Assembly (NCBI RefSeq): GCF_001458595.1
Contig: NZ_LN890324.1
Location: 1-64,000, forward strand
Direction: 5' to 3'
Length of the DNA: 64,000 nt
Origin: Clostridium neonatale
Lineage (GTDB): Bacteria > Bacillota > Clostridia > Clostridiales > Clostridiaceae
Shown here: positions 1 through 10,241 of the stretch, in pieces
How positions within the stretch are numbered: the first letter of the stretch is position 1
Layout: each line of letters starts with the position of its first letter
The notes under the pieces: generated by a model
Told to the model about the DNA's origin: nothing
The model's input: only the letters and a program-made list of their open reading frames with translations
Databases searched by the model: none
Position numbers and translations under genes: made by a program

Positions 1-103
<103 letters not shown>

Positions 104-213
104 AGTTTAATCTTTGCTCTTACTCTAATAAAAGAATTGCTGGTTTACTAATTGTTTATTATATTCTGTTCAATTTTCAAAGATCATCATAGCGCTCTCT
201 CGACCGCTTTATT

Positions 214-242
214 ATAATAACATCATTAATTCTTATTGTCAA
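214..242 (-). promoter_or_regulatory. rRNA operon sigma-A promoter
   Basis: On the minus strand a perfect -35 TTGACA (237-242) is separated by 17 bp from TATTAT (214-219). It points at the 16S gene, leaving a transcribed leader of about 100 nt that contains a TTGAAAATTGAAC stretch of the kind found in clostridial rRNA leaders. Confidence 0.85.
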
Positions 243-636
243 CATTTATTTTTTAATTTTTTAAATGTTTTGAATTAACTTTTGTTTCTTTGTTTTGCGC
301 TTCCGCAACAACGAATATTATATTAACATGTTTTTTTAACTATTCAATTCTAAATTTATCAATACAATCAATTTATCAATGATATATATCATTTTTTCTT
401 TATTTTTCTTTATTTTTCATATTGAGATACGCTTGGAATAGTTGTATTTATATAAATGTAAATATACATCATTTGATCAATATAAATACATTTAACTTAT
501 ACAAATATTTTCAGAATTAATATATAATTATGTTTTAATATATATTAATTTTTATCGATTATATATAATAGAGAAACTATTTATAATTAACATGGTGCAT
601 ATTAATATAAATAATGTAATTTAAGGAGATTTTAAA
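243..636. other. AT-rich intergenic region between rrn promoter and lipoprotein gene
   Basis: Roughly 400 bp of very AT-rich DNA between the leftward rRNA promoter and the rightward gene at 637. I see no RNA gene, repeat or convincing coding frame. TATAAT-like sequences occur near 560-570 but without a good -35, so the promoter of the rightward gene is not assigned. A good AAGGAG ribosome binding site lies at about 623-628. Confidence 0.5.
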
Positions 637-1653
637 ATGAATAAAAAAATATCTTATTTAATACTTTGTATGACACTAACTATATTAGTTGGCTGTAACG
701 CCGATAATACTAATTCAAATAATAGCAATTCGACAGAGAAAAATATTTTGAGTTCAACTTCTGGCTCTAATGATTCTGAAAAAGACTCTTCATCAAAGAT
801 AGAATTAACTGATGATCTTAGTTATTATTCTCCTTTTATCTTCAACGGAACAGATTTAATTTTTTCTAATCCCGAAGAAAATAATAGAATCTCTATAATT
901 CCAGACCCTATAAAACCAAATGTTTTAGAAAGTAAACTTATAACTGATTTCGCTGATTACTCAGCAGATAACATAGCATTAATCAAAGACACTCTATACT
1001 TTTCAAATGGATCAGAAAATAATTCTTTATGTTCTATAGATATTAATACTAAAGATTATACAAAAATAAATACTCACTCTATTAACAATCTTACTAATTA
1101 TAAAGACAAACTAGTATATACTAATAAATCTTCAAATAATAGATTATTTGTATTCGATACTAGCTCTTCAGAAACATATCAAGTTACTTCTGATAGCGTT
1201 GGATATTTTATTATAAATAACAATTATATTATTTATCAAAACCTTAGTGATAATTCTAAAATCTATTCTATTAAAATTGATGGATCAGAAAGACAAAAAC
1301 TTACTGATTATACATCTAGTAGTTTTACAAGCTATGATAATGAATTATTATTCTTTAATTCATCTGATAATAATAACTTATACTCCTTTGATCCTTCCAC
1401 TTCAAATTGTAAGAGACTTTGTATAATGAATGGTTCTCAAATCCAAAATATAAATAATTCATTATATTTTATTAATCAGGATGATTATAATTACATATAT
1501 TCTATGACTTTAGATTTAGAAAAAGGCTCTGTTAAGTATTCACCAGAAATTAAAGAAAATGTAAATAAATATTATGCTACTGCTGCAGGTATTTTTTATG
1601 AATCATCTCTCAATGTTAATAATATTAAATTCAAAGAATTTCAATCTAAATAA
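637..1653 (+). CDS. putative DUF5050-like beta-propeller lipoprotein
   Basis: 338 residues. The N-terminus has a short basic region, a hydrophobic stretch and a lipobox ending LVGC (Cys20), so it should be exported and lipid-anchored. A Ser/Asn-rich linker (about 22-55) follows. The rest is built of repeated short strands such as LYSFDPSTSNCKRL and NSLCSIDINTKDYTKI, spaced about 40-45 residues, resembling the DUF5050/TolB-like propeller lipoproteins common in clostridia; the family call is from recognition only. Ligand and role are unknown. An AAGGAG site lies 8 nt before the ATG. It is the only plus-strand gene in the left 39 kb and converges with murD. Confidence 0.75.
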   Translation: MNKKISYLILCMTLTILVGCNADNTNSNNSNSTEKNILSSTSGSNDSEKDSSSKIELTDDLSYYSPFIFNGTDLIFSNPEENNRISIIPDPIKPNVLESKLITDFADYSADNIALIKDTLYFSNGSENNSLCSIDINTKDYTKINTHSINNLTNYKDKLVYTNKSSNNRLFVFDTSSSETYQVTSDSVGYFIINNNYIIYQNLSDNSKIYSIKIDGSERQKLTDYTSSSFTSYDNELLFFNSSDNNNLYSFDPSTSNCKRLCIMNGSQIQNINNSLYFINQDDYNYIYSMTLDLEKGSVKYSPEIKENVNKYYATAAGIFYESSLNVNNIKFKEFQSK

Positions 1654-1698
1654 GAAAAAGTGTACTCAAACTTCAGTAGTTATTGAGTACACTTTTTC
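1654..1698. terminator. bidirectional terminator between lipoprotein gene and murD
   Basis: A perfect 15-bp stem (1654-1668 with 1684-1698) with A-run on one side and T-run on the other sits between the two convergent stop codons, so it can end transcription from both sides. Confidence 0.9.
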
Positions 1699-1701
1699 TT
1701 T

Positions 1702-3078
1702 CTATAATGAATTAACTATTTCTTTAAACACATTACCTCTTGCCATAAAATTAGGGAACATATCAAAAGAAGCACACGCAGGCGATAATGTTACTATATC
1801 TCCTGATCTAGCAATTTTTTTTGCCACATCAACGGCTTCATCTAGGGAAGAAACTGTCTTTATATCAACTTTTATTCCTTTTTCTTTCTCAAGTTTATCA
1901 AAAACCAATTTAATTTTATCTTTAGTTTTTCCTAAAAGTATCAATGTTTTTATATAAGGATATCCTTCATAAGCTAATGGTTCAAATGGTATGTTTTTAT
2001 CATATCCACCTGCAATTAATATAACTTTTTCATTAAAAGCTTTAACCCCAGCTAATGTTCTTGTAGGGCTAGATGCTATTGAATCATTATAATACTTAAC
2101 GCCATCAATTTCTCTTACAAGCTCGCACCTATGTTCTACTCCCGCAAAAGTTTGAGCAATTTTTTTCATAGTCTCTATGCTTACATCATCTTTAGTTGCA
2201 ATAAATGCTGCTAAATAATTTTCAACATTATGAACTCCCTTAATTATAATATCATCTCTATCACAAACTTCTTTCCCTTCAAGATAAAGAATATTATCTT
2301 TTAAATATGCACCATCTTTAATTACTCTTTTAGAACTAAATTCTCTTACTTTGCCTTTTGCTTCTTTTTCAAACGAATAAGTTATATCATTTTCTCTATT
2401 AACAACTAAAACATCATCATCATTTTGATATAAGAAAATATTCTTTTTCGAATCTATATATTCTTGCATATCTTTATGCATATCTAAGTGATTTGGTGCT
2501 AGGTTAGTACAAATAGCTACATTTATTTTTTCATGCATTGTCATAAGCTGAAAACTTGATAATTCCAAAACTACTTTGTCATCATCTTTTATATTTTCTA
2601 TTTGTGCAAATAAAGGAGTTCCTATATTGCCTCCAACCCAAGTTTTATATCCCTCTTCTTCTAATAACTTAGACACTATAGTTGTAGTTGTAGTCTTTCC
2701 ATCGCTACCAGTTATGGCATATATTTTTCCTTTAGTATATTTAACAAATTCCTCCATCTCAGATGTTACATATGCACCTTCGTTTTTAGCTCTCACCAAA
2801 GCTTCACTGTCTATTCTCATTGATGGCGTTTTAAATATCACATCAAATCCTGTTAAATTATCTAAATAGTGTTCTCCAAGCTCTAAAGTTACTCCTTTTT
2901 TACTAAACTCATCTGCTACGTTTCCAAGATCTTCTTTATTCTTTTTATCAAAAGCTGTTACTTTTGCCCCTAGATCTAATAAAAAGTTTATCAAAGGGAT
3001 GTTGCTCACACCAATACCAACCACCCCTACATTTTTACCACATATAAAATCTTTAAACTCTTTGAAATCCCTTTTCAT
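1702..3078 (-). CDS. murD: UDP-N-acetylmuramoyl-L-alanine--D-glutamate ligase MurD
   Basis: 458 residues, the usual MurD length. It adds D-Glu to UDP-MurNAc-L-Ala in cytoplasmic peptidoglycan precursor synthesis. The N-terminal Rossmann-like domain starts near residue 17 ([10 protein letters not shown]); the ATP-binding loop GSDGKTTT is at 124-131; later Mur-ligase motifs include the LSSFQL and [10 protein letters not shown] segments and the C-terminal [10 protein letters not shown] motif. A GGAGG site lies just before the ATG. It stands alone rather than in a dcw cluster, which is common in clostridia. It shares a terminator with the convergent lipoprotein gene. Confidence 0.97.
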   Translation of the reverse strand: MKRDFKEFKDFICGKNVGVVGIGVSNIPLINFLLDLGAKVTAFDKKNKEDLGNVADEFSKKGVTLELGEHYLDNLTGFDVIFKTPSMRIDSEALVRAKNEGAYVTSEMEEFVKYTKGKIYAITGSDGKTTTTTIVSKLLEEEGYKTWVGGNIGTPLFAQIENIKDDDKVVLELSSFQLMTMHEKINVAICTNLAPNHLDMHKDMQEYIDSKKNIFLYQNDDDVLVVNRENDITYSFEKEAKGKVREFSSKRVIKDGAYLKDNILYLEGKEVCDRDDIIIKGVHNVENYLAAFIATKDDVSIETMKKIAQTFAGVEHRCELVREIDGVKYYNDSIASSPTRTLAGVKAFNEKVILIAGGYDKNIPFEPLAYEGYPYIKTLILLGKTKDKIKLVFDKLEKEKGIKVDIKTVSSLDEAVDVAKKIARSGDIVTLSPACASFDMFPNFMARGNVFKEIVNSL

Positions 3079-3211
3079 TTTTTGCCTCCAAAATTTATAT
3101 TAATATATAACGTTAAATTTAATTATATCACTCTAATCATCAGCATACCATATTAATACATCTTTATAAATTATGAACTATAATTTATTTTGTAATCGCT
3201 ATATTATAAAT

Positions 3212-3256
3212 AAAAAGTTGTTTTAGAATACTATTTTCATTCTAAAACAACTTTTT
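3212..3256 (-). terminator. glyS terminator
   Basis: A perfect 17-bp stem (3212-3228 with 3240-3256) with terminal A and T tracts lies immediately downstream of the glyS stop. Confidence 0.9.
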
Positions 3257-3261
3257 AATCA

Positions 3262-4653
3262 TTAAAATTCTAAACTTTTTTGAATATAATTTTCTAATTC
3301 GCTTATTTTTATTCTTTCTTGAGTCATAGTATCTCTATCTCTAATAGTAACTGATTCATCTTCTAATGTATCAAAATCAATTGTTACGCAGTATGGAGTA
3401 CCTACTTCATCTTGTCTTCTATATCTCTTCCCTATACTTCCTGTTTCATCAAAGTCAACACTAAACTTCTTACTTAATTCAGTATATATATCTAACGCCT
3501 TATCAGAAAGCTTTTTAGATAAAGGCAATATAGCAGCTTTAAACGGTGCTAAAGCTGGATGTAAATGCATTACCGTTCTAACATCTCCACCTTCTAATTC
3601 TTCTTCATCATACGCTTCTACTAAAAATGCTAAAGCAACTCTATCGGCACCTAATGATGGCTCGATAACATATGGAATATATCTTTCATTTGTAACTTGA
3701 TCCAAGTAAGTTAAATCTTGACCAGAATGTTCTTGATGCTTATTTAAATCATAATCAGTTCTATCAGCTATACCCCAAAGTTCTCCCCAGCCAAATGGGA
3801 ATAAATATTCTATATCAGATGTTGCATTTGAATAGAATGATAACTCTTCTTCTCCGTGATCTCTCATTCTTAAGCTTTTAGGATTAATATTTAAATTAAG
3901 TAGGAAATTCCAACAATAATCTTTCCAGTATTTATGCCACTCTAAATCTGTTCCTGGCTTACAGAAAAATTCCAATTCCATTTGTTCAAATTCTCTTATT
4001 CTAAAAATAAAATTACCAGGAGTGATTTCATTTCTAAAAGATTTACCTATCTGAGCTATACCAAATGGCACTTTTTTTCTTGAAGTTCTTTGAACAGCTT
4101 TAAAGTTAACAAAAATACCTTGTGCTGTTTCCGGTCTTAAGAATATTTCTGCTTTCGCATCCTCAGTAACTCCTTGGAAAGTCTTAAACATAAGATTAAA
4201 CTTTCTTATATCTGTATAGTTCATCTTTCCACATTTAGGACACACTATATTATTCTTTTCAATATATTCTTTCAATTGTTTATTAGACCATCCATCAGCA
4301 CTAGCTACTTCAGCTCCATTTTCCGTCATATGATCTTCAACTAATTTATCTGCTCTAAATCTAGCTTTACATTCTTTACAGTCCATCAATGGATCTGAAA
4401 ATCCTCCAACGTGACCTGATGCAACCCAAACTTCTCTATTCATTAATATAGCAGAATCTAAGCCTACATTATAAGGACTCTCTTGAACAAATTTTTTCCA
4501 CCAAGCTTTTTTTACATTATTTTTAAACTCTACTCCTAATGGACCATAATCCCAAGAATTCGCCAAGCCACCATATATATCAGATCCTGGAAATACGAAT
4601 CCTCTGTTCTTACAAAGCGCTACGATTTTATCCATTGTCTTTTCTACTGCCAT
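3262..4653 (-). CDS. glyS: glycyl-tRNA synthetase (alpha2 type)
   Basis: 463 residues from the chosen start. A class II synthetase of the homodimeric GRS1 type that charges tRNA-Gly. The N-terminal catalytic core includes [18 protein letters not shown]; a zinc-binding-like pair of Cys motifs (CKEC and CPKC) lies in the insertion; motif 2 is around [19 protein letters not shown] and motif 3 near [12 protein letters not shown]; an anticodon-binding domain follows. The frame is open to 4701, but GGAGGG directly precedes the ATG at 4653 and the extra 16 codons overlap the T-box terminator region, so 4653 is preferred. Expression should be controlled by the T-box upstream. Confidence 0.96.
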   Translation of the reverse strand: MAVEKTMDKIVALCKNRGFVFPGSDIYGGLANSWDYGPLGVEFKNNVKKAWWKKFVQESPYNVGLDSAILMNREVWVASGHVGGFSDPLMDCKECKARFRADKLVEDHMTENGAEVASADGWSNKQLKEYIEKNNIVCPKCGKMNYTDIRKFNLMFKTFQGVTEDAKAEIFLRPETAQGIFVNFKAVQRTSRKKVPFGIAQIGKSFRNEITPGNFIFRIREFEQMELEFFCKPGTDLEWHKYWKDYCWNFLLNLNINPKSLRMRDHGEEELSFYSNATSDIEYLFPFGWGELWGIADRTDYDLNKHQEHSGQDLTYLDQVTNERYIPYVIEPSLGADRVALAFLVEAYDEEELEGGDVRTVMHLHPALAPFKAAILPLSKKLSDKALDIYTELSKKFSVDFDETGSIGKRYRRQDEVGTPYCVTIDFDTLEDESVTIRDRDTMTQERIKISELENYIQKSLEF

Positions 4654-4689
4654 TATTATCCCTCCAAATATTTTATTATAAAATAAAAA

Positions 4690-4880
4690 AGCTCTAACCA
4701 TAAAGGGACGAAATTATTATTCCGCGGTTCCACCCTTCTTGGCTAAAGCCCAACTTTCAAAACATTACACTCAAAAGCTCCATTCATTTTAAATTATTAA
4801 TGATTTTCACCTACCATCATCTCTCTTTAAATGAATTTAAAATTACTCTTCTTTCTCAACATGTATATTAAATTTTATAA
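4690..4880 (-). promoter_or_regulatory. T-box leader (glycyl)
   Basis: The complement contains the canonical T-box AGGGTGGAACCGCG (4723-4736), followed by TCGTCCCTT able to pair with the AAGGG of the T-box to form the terminator, and a T-run. Further upstream are AGAGAG and GGTGAAA elements typical of the distal part of stem I. A GGA triplet at 4779-4781, in the 3' side of the presumed specifier loop, fits a glycine specifier. Uncharged tRNA-Gly would favour antitermination and glyS expression. The specifier assignment is inferred, not folded. Confidence 0.92.
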
Positions 4881-4884
4881 ATTA

Positions 4885-4912
4885 ATTTTATCAAAATACC
4901 CATATATGTCAA
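4885..4912 (-). promoter_or_regulatory. promoter of the glyS T-box transcript
   Basis: TTGACA (4907-4912) and TAAAAT (4885-4890) are separated by 16 bp on the minus strand, a few bases upstream of the T-box leader. Confidence 0.7.
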
Positions 4913-4968
4913 GTTCAATTATCATTATATAATACATTCAATAATAGAGTAAAAAAATATAAAAAAAA

Positions 4969-5043
<75 letters not shown>

Positions 5044-5060
5044 ACGTCATTACTTTTATT

Positions 5061-5088
5061 ATTATAACAGATTTTTTAGATTATGCAA
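5061..5088 (-). promoter_or_regulatory. promoter of tRNA-Asn copy 1
   Basis: TTGCAT (5083-5088), 16-bp spacer, TATAAT (5061-5066). The same promoter is found before the other two tRNA-Asn copies. Confidence 0.8.
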
Positions 5089-5180
5089 CCTTTTTTTTAT
5101 TTAAATTTTTTATATAGCAAATTGAATTCAATATATCTTATTTATAGAATTAATAGTTAATATTTGAACTATAAAAATAA

Positions 5181-5204
5181 GAAGCTATTATATACAATAA
5201 CTTC
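5181..5204 (-). terminator. terminator after tRNA-Asn copy 2
   Basis: A 9-bp stem with one G-U pair (5181-5189 with 5196-5204), 6-nt loop and a following T-rich tract on the minus strand, about 40 bp downstream of tRNA-Asn copy 2. Confidence 0.7.
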
Positions 5205-5244
5205 TTCACGCTTTCTTATAAAAACTTATTTAATAATAAAAAAA

Positions 5245-5319
<75 letters not shown>

Positions 5320-5336
5320 ACGTCATTACCTTTATT

Positions 5337-5364
5337 ATTATAACAGGTTTTCTTAATTATGCAA
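5337..5364 (-). promoter_or_regulatory. promoter of tRNA-Asn copy 2
   Basis: TTGCAT (5359-5364), 16 bp, TATAAT (5337-5342); nearly the same flank as for copies 1 and 3. Confidence 0.8.
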
Positions 5365-5811
5365 CCCTTTTATACTAAAATTAAATATTTAAAGTCTTTT
5401 TCTTTTAAATCCTATATATGTCTTTCAAGTAACATTATTATATATGATAAATTACAATATTAAGCCCATACTAGTTAACTACAAAAAAACAAGCAGCATG
5501 AACAAGTTCATGTTAAATTAATATTTGACTAGGAAATCATTTTATAGAACCTGACTCATGATCTATAAACATATTACTATAAACTGACTACTACAGTTTA
5601 TTGCAAAAAAGCAAATTAAAATGAAAATGATCTTATTATAAATTTTTTCATAATAAATTTGATTTTTTACTATAACGCAATTATATACTTATATATTAAA
5701 TATACTCTAAAATAATAGCTCAAGGAAATCTCTTGGACTCACAGCCATATTAAAAGTATTTAACACACGGCAAAATTATTGCTAAACTTAACTTGTTAAT
5801 TCATAACATTA
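5365..5811. other. long spacer between tRNA-Asn copies 2 and 3
   Basis: About 450 bp with no gene I can support. It holds two small inverted repeats (5497-5512, CATGAAC/GTTCATG; 5579-5601, ATAAACTG/CAGTTTAT) and short motifs such as CAAGG-AAATCT-CTTGG. It may be the remnant of a larger duplicated or deleted tRNA region. Confidence 0.4.
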
Positions 5812-5865
5812 TAAAAAGAAGTTATCATAAAATATCCTCAAAAATATCTTATGATAACTTCTTTA
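5812..5865 (-). terminator. terminator after tRNA-Asn copy 3
   Basis: A 13-bp perfect stem (5818-5830 with 5849-5861) followed on the minus strand by CTTTTTAT, just downstream of tRNA-Asn copy 3. Confidence 0.85.
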
Positions 5866-5881
5866 TTTTCAAATAAAAAAA

Positions 5882-5956
<75 letters not shown>

Positions 5957-5973
5957 ACGTCATTACTTTTATT

Positions 5974-6001
5974 ATTATAACAGGTTTTCTTAATTATGCA
6001 A
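5974..6001 (-). promoter_or_regulatory. promoter of tRNA-Asn copy 3
   Basis: TTGCAT (5996-6001), 16 bp, TATAAT (5974-5979). Confidence 0.8.
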
Positions 6002-6063
6002 CCCTTTTTATAATATTTTTCACAATTTATTTTATCAAAATATTATATTTCATCTTAAACAAA

Positions 6064-6096
6064 TAAAAACCAGGCACAAATACATACTTTATGCCT
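6064..6096 (-). terminator. lysS terminator
   Basis: Stem 6072-6079 with 6089-6096 (one G-U pair), followed on the minus strand by GGTTTTTATTTG. It lies just after the lysS stop. Confidence 0.8.
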
Positions 6097-6114
6097 AGCT
6101 TTCTATATAATCTA

Positions 6115-7623
6115 TTACTTTTGTGGCTTCATTGTAGGGAATAAAATAACATCTCTAATTGATGCTGAATCTGTAAGGAACATTATTAATCTGTCTATTC
6201 CAATTCCTAATCCTCCAGTTGGTGGCATACCAGTTTCTAAGGCGCTCATGAATTGTTCATCTAACATGTACGCTTCATCATCACCAAGTTCTCTTTCTTT
6301 AGCTTGTTGTTCAAATCTTTCTCTTTGAACAATTGGATCATTCAATTCTGAATAAGCATTACAAAGCTCTCTACCAAATACAAAACCTTCAAATCTTTCT
6401 GTGAATGCTGGATTGCCTCTTTTTTTCTTAGTTAAAGGTGATATTTCTACTGGATAATCCATAACAAATGTAGGTTGAATCATATTAGCTTCACCAAACT
6501 CTTCATATAAAGCATTTAATACTTCACCCTTTGTTACCTTATCTAAAGGCTTAGAGAATTCTAGATTTTTTTCTTTAGCTATAGATTGTGCTTCTTCATC
6601 TGATTTTATTTCATTGAAATCCACACCCGCATGTTCTTTAACTACGTCTACCATTGTCACTCTTCTCCAAGGCGGCATGAAGTCTATTTCAGTACCTTGA
6701 TAATTAACTTTAGTAGTACCATTTACTTTTTCACATATATACGCAACCATATTCTCAGTAATTTCCATCATATCATTATAATCTGCATATGCTTCATATA
6801 ACTCTATAGCAGTGAATTCCGGATTATGTCTGACCGACATTCCTTCATTTCTAAAGTTTCTTCCAATTTCATACACTTTTTCAAATCCAGCCACTATTAA
6901 TCTCTTAAGGTATAGCTCTGTAGCAATTCTTAAATACATATCAATATCTAAAGTATTATGATGAGTTATAAATGGTTTAGCAGCAGCTCCACCAGCAATT
7001 GGTGCAAGTATAGGAGTTTCTACTTCTAAGAAACCTTTATTATCTAGGAATTCTCTCATTGCTGATATTATTTTACTTCTCTTAATAAAAGTATCTTTAA
7101 CTTCTGAATTAGTTATTATATCAACTTCTCTTTGTCTATATCTTAAATCCGGATCTTTTAATCCATGCCATTTTTCTGGTAATGGTTTTAATGATTTACA
7201 TATTAATTCAAAAGAACTTACCTTTACAGATACTTCTCCAGTCTTAGTTGTGAATACTTCACCTGTAGCTGAAACCCAATCACCTAAATCTAAGCTTTTA
7301 TATTGTTTTAGGTTTTCTTCTCCAACCATATCAATCTTTATAAATAATTGCATTTTTCCATCTTTATCATATATATCTGAGAATACAACCTTACCTTGAC
7401 CTCTCTTAGACATAATTCTTCCTGCAACTGTTACTTCTTTGCCTTCTAATGATTCATAGTTAGCTTTAACTTCTTCTGATGTATGAGTACGTTCTACTTT
7501 GTAAACATCAAACGGATCTTTACCTTCTCTTTGTAATTCTGCTAGCTTCTCTCTTCTTAGGGCTTCTTGCTCACTAAATTGAGCTTCCAGCTCTTGTATA
7601 CTCATTTCTTCTGTTGACATCAT
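6115..7623 (-). CDS. lysS: lysyl-tRNA synthetase, class II
   Basis: 502 residues. It charges tRNA-Lys in the cytoplasm. An OB-fold anticodon-binding domain (about 60-170, [15 protein letters not shown]) precedes the class II core, with motif 2 near [14 protein letters not shown] and motif 3 [16 protein letters not shown] at the C-terminus. Two consecutive ATG codons start the frame; GGAGGG is better spaced to the second, so the protein may be one residue shorter. It lies 13 nt downstream of greA, so the two genes are probably cotranscribed. No T-box is seen upstream. Confidence 0.97.
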   Translation of the reverse strand: MMSTEEMSIQELEAQFSEQEALRREKLAELQREGKDPFDVYKVERTHTSEEVKANYESLEGKEVTVAGRIMSKRGQGKVVFSDIYDKDGKMQLFIKIDMVGEENLKQYKSLDLGDWVSATGEVFTTKTGEVSVKVSSFELICKSLKPLPEKWHGLKDPDLRYRQREVDIITNSEVKDTFIKRSKIISAMREFLDNKGFLEVETPILAPIAGGAAAKPFITHHNTLDIDMYLRIATELYLKRLIVAGFEKVYEIGRNFRNEGMSVRHNPEFTAIELYEAYADYNDMMEITENMVAYICEKVNGTTKVNYQGTEIDFMPPWRRVTMVDVVKEHAGVDFNEIKSDEEAQSIAKEKNLEFSKPLDKVTKGEVLNALYEEFGEANMIQPTFVMDYPVEISPLTKKKRGNPAFTERFEGFVFGRELCNAYSELNDPIVQRERFEQQAKERELGDDEAYMLDEQFMSALETGMPPTGGLGIGIDRLIMFLTDSASIRDVILFPTMKPQK

Positions 7624-7636
7624 TGTCCCTCCATTT

Positions 7637-8119
7637 TTAACTTCTACTTATTTCTAATATTTCAAATTTATTCACTCCATCCGGAATTACTACTTCAACA
7701 ATTTCTCCAACTTTTTTTCCTATTAAAGCTTTTCCAACAGGAGATTCATTTGATATCTTAAAATTCATAGGATCTGCTTCAGCTGAACCTACAATTGTAT
7801 ATTCTACATCTTCATCAAATTCATAATCTTTTACTTTTACTTTTGAGCCTACTGACACCATATCATTAGGTATTTCTGATTCATCAACAACTACTGCATT
7901 TTTTAACATAGCTTCTAACTGAACTATTCTTCCCTCAACAAAAGCCTGATCATTTTTAGCTTCATCATATTCTGAGTTTTCACTTAAATCTCCATATCCT
8001 AAAGCAACTTTTATTTTTTCAGTAATTTCTTTTCTTCTAACTGTTTTTAAATATTCTAGCTCGTTTTCTAATTTTTTTACACCTTCATATGTCATAACAT
8101 ATTGTTTTGATTCGCTCAT
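7637..8119 (-). CDS. greA: transcription elongation factor GreA
   Basis: 160 residues, the standard GreA length. It binds RNA polymerase in the secondary channel and stimulates cleavage of backtracked transcripts. The N-terminal antiparallel coiled coil (about 12-75) carries the acidic tip residues in the [13 protein letters not shown] segment; the C-terminal FKBP-like domain includes [14 protein letters not shown]. The gene heads the greA-lysS unit behind a consensus promoter at 8308-8336. Confidence 0.97.
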   Translation of the reverse strand: MSESKQYVMTYEGVKKLENELEYLKTVRRKEITEKIKVALGYGDLSENSEYDEAKNDQAFVEGRIVQLEAMLKNAVVVDESEIPNDMVSVGSKVKVKDYEFDEDVEYTIVGSAEADPMNFKISNESPVGKALIGKKVGEIVEVVIPDGVNKFEILEISRS

Positions 8120-8307
8120 ATATTTGACTCCCCTTTAGAACCTTATTTTTTAATATTAATATAATATACTTAATATAATTATTTTTATACTAAGAATTAT
8201 TAATTTGTAAATTTATTCAAACCATTTATTCAAAAGATTATATGTGAATATAATTAAACTCATTTACAGATATCGATTAAATAGTTTATCTTGAAATCAT
8301 TCTAATA

Positions 8308-8336
8308 ATTATAAATCAGCATATATGATATGTCAA
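8308..8336 (-). promoter_or_regulatory. consensus sigma-A promoter for greA-lysS
   Basis: TTGACA (8331-8336), exactly 17 bp, TATAAT (8308-8313) on the minus strand, starting 18 bp beyond the dusB stop. This gives greA-lysS its own strong promoter with a leader of nearly 190 nt in which I see no recognisable riboswitch. Confidence 0.85.
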
Positions 8337-8354
8337 TAAATCCTAATTCAAATA

Positions 8355-9320
8355 CTATAATTCATTTCTATATTCTCTTAAAATTTCTATGACTTGATTA
8401 CTATCATCCAAAACATTTATTTTATTTCGTATTTCTGTGCATTTAGGAAGACCTTTTATATACCAAGATGCATGTTTTCTCATTTCTCTAACAGCTTTAT
8501 AATTACCATCATATTTGATAGCTAGCTCATAGTGTCTTATACACATATCCAACTTTTCTCTGTTTGTAATTTCTTTTATTCCTTCACCTTTTAACGCACT
8601 TAATATTTGTTTAAATATCCAAGGATTTCCTTGACTCGCTCTGGCAATCATTATTCCATCACAATTAGTAAGTTCTTTCATCCTCATTGCATCTTCTGGA
8701 GTACAAACATCTCCATTCCCTATAACCGGTATGCTAACACTTTGCTTTACTTTCTTAATTATTTCCCAATCAGCTACACCTTGATACATTTGCTTGCTAG
8801 TTCTTCCGTGTATCGCAATTGCATCTATTCCAGCTTGTTCCATACCCTTTGCAAAATCTACAGCATTTACATTATCTTCATCAAACCCTTTTCTGAATTT
8901 TACTGTGACAGGTTTATTAGATACTTTCTTTATTTCCCTAACAATCTCAAATGCCAAATCAGGTTCTTTCAGTAATGCTGATCCTTCTCCATTCTTTACA
9001 ATTTTAGGAGCTGGACACCCCATATTTATATCTATAATACAAATATCATCTCTTTCATTTAGGTGTTCCTCACAAATTTGAGCCATAATTTTAGGGTCTC
9101 TTCCGAAGATTTGAGCTGCAACTGGTTTTTCTTCATCTGCAATTCTAAGAAGAGATTTCGTATTTTCACTTCCATAATATAATGCTTTTGCACTTACCAT
9201 TTCAGTGTAAACTAAGCCACATCCCATTTCTTTGCATAACCCTCTAAATGATATATCAGTAACTCCAGCCATAGGAGCTAAGAATACATTATTATCAAGA
9301 GTAACATTGCCTATTTTCAT
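8355..9320 (-). CDS. dusB: tRNA-dihydrouridine synthase (DusB family)
   Basis: 321 residues. An FMN-dependent TIM-barrel enzyme that reduces uridines to dihydrouridine in the tRNA D-loop. Signature motifs are LAPMAGVTD (14-22), the catalytic Cys in NMGCPAPK (Cys102), [11 protein letters not shown] and the phosphate-binding IGNGDV. Its start lies 6 nt after the coaX stop, so the two form an operon. The coaX-dusB-greA-lysS order is a known Firmicute arrangement. Confidence 0.95.
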   Translation of the reverse strand: MKIGNVTLDNNVFLAPMAGVTDISFRGLCKEMGCGLVYTEMVSAKALYYGSENTKSLLRIADEEKPVAAQIFGRDPKIMAQICEEHLNERDDICIIDINMGCPAPKIVKNGEGSALLKEPDLAFEIVREIKKVSNKPVTVKFRKGFDEDNVNAVDFAKGMEQAGIDAIAIHGRTSKQMYQGVADWEIIKKVKQSVSIPVIGNGDVCTPEDAMRMKELTNCDGIMIARASQGNPWIFKQILSALKGEGIKEITNREKLDMCIRHYELAIKYDGNYKAVREMRKHASWYIKGLPKCTEIRNKINVLDDSNQVIEILREYRNEL

Positions 9321-9326
9321 TTAAAT

Positions 9327-10109
9327 TTACTCCTTATTTTTTTCATATAAAATTTTTAGTCCTTCTAAGGTTAAATCCGAATCAACTATATCTATAAAAT
9401 CTGTCTGTTTAGCTATAAGATTAGCTAAACCTCCTGTAGCTATTACAAGCGGTTCTTCTTTATTCTTAGAATTCTTAATCTCTTCTTTCATTTTTTTAAC
9501 TATATATTCAACTTGCCCAATATAGCCAAATAAAATTCCCGCTTGCATACTAGTTACCGTACTCTTGCATATTATAGTTTTAGGTACTTCTAATTCTACT
9601 CTTGGAAGCTTTGCTGCCCTCTCAAATAGTGCATCTGCTGAAATCCTAATACCCGGACATATACATCCGCCTAAATAATCTCCATTTTTTCTTAGAGCAC
9701 AAAAAGTAGTTGCAGTACCAAAATCTATTATTATAGCAGACTTCTTATATATTTCATGTGCAGCAACTGCATTTACTATTCTGTCAGCTCCAACTTCTTT
9801 GGGATTATCATATTTTATATTTATTCCTGTCTTTATTCCTGGACCAACTATTATCGGTTCATGACAAAAACATTTTCTAAGCATATTTTCTAAAGAATGC
9901 ATTATGTTAGGAACAACAGATGAAACAATAACACCCTTTATTTCCTTAGGATCAATTTCACTCACATTAAATAATTGCATAACTTGTATGCTATATTCAT
10001 CTGAAGTCTTATTTCCATCACTAGAAATACGCCAACTAGCTATGTATTCTTGACCATTATGTACTCCTAAAACAATATTAGTATTTCCCACATCCACTAG
10101 TAAAATCAC
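9327..10109 (-). CDS. coaX: type III pantothenate kinase
   Basis: 260 residues from a GTG at 10109. It phosphorylates pantothenate, the first step of CoA synthesis. Motifs are [10 protein letters not shown] (phosphate-binding, N-terminus), [10 protein letters not shown] and ATGGLANLI. The frame is open to another GTG at 10121, but AAAGGTGG has good spacing only to 10109, which also gives the family-typical N-terminus [11 protein letters not shown]. It is the first gene of coaX-dusB. CoaX enzymes are characteristically insensitive to CoA feedback. Confidence 0.94.
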   Translation of the reverse strand: MILLVDVGNTNIVLGVHNGQEYIASWRISSDGNKTSDEYSIQVMQLFNVSEIDPKEIKGVIVSSVVPNIMHSLENMLRKCFCHEPIIVGPGIKTGINIKYDNPKEVGADRIVNAVAAHEIYKKSAIIIDFGTATTFCALRKNGDYLGGCICPGIRISADALFERAAKLPRVELEVPKTIICKSTVTSMQAGILFGYIGQVEYIVKKMKEEIKNSKNKEEPLVIATGGLANLIAKQTDFIDIVDSDLTLEGLKILYEKNKE

Positions 10110-10138
10110 CAAAAGCACCACCTTTATAAAATTAAATT

Positions 10139-10162
10139 AAAAGCAGCCCAAAGAGCTGCCTT
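10139..10162 (-). terminator. fhs terminator
   Basis: Hairpin with GCAGC (10143-10147) pairing GCTGC (10155-10159), extended by flanking A/T pairs and followed on the minus strand by TTTTAATTT. It separates fhs from coaX. Confidence 0.8.
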
Positions 10163-10241
10163 AATTTAAATCCATTCCAAAATAACAATATAATTTTAAC
10201 AATTCTCATATATTTGTCAAGAGCTTATAATACAAATACTT

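Noticed and set aside
4654..4701. Upstream extension of glyS
   Set aside because: It overlaps the T-box terminator region and has no ribosome site; the ATG at 4653 has GGAGGG.
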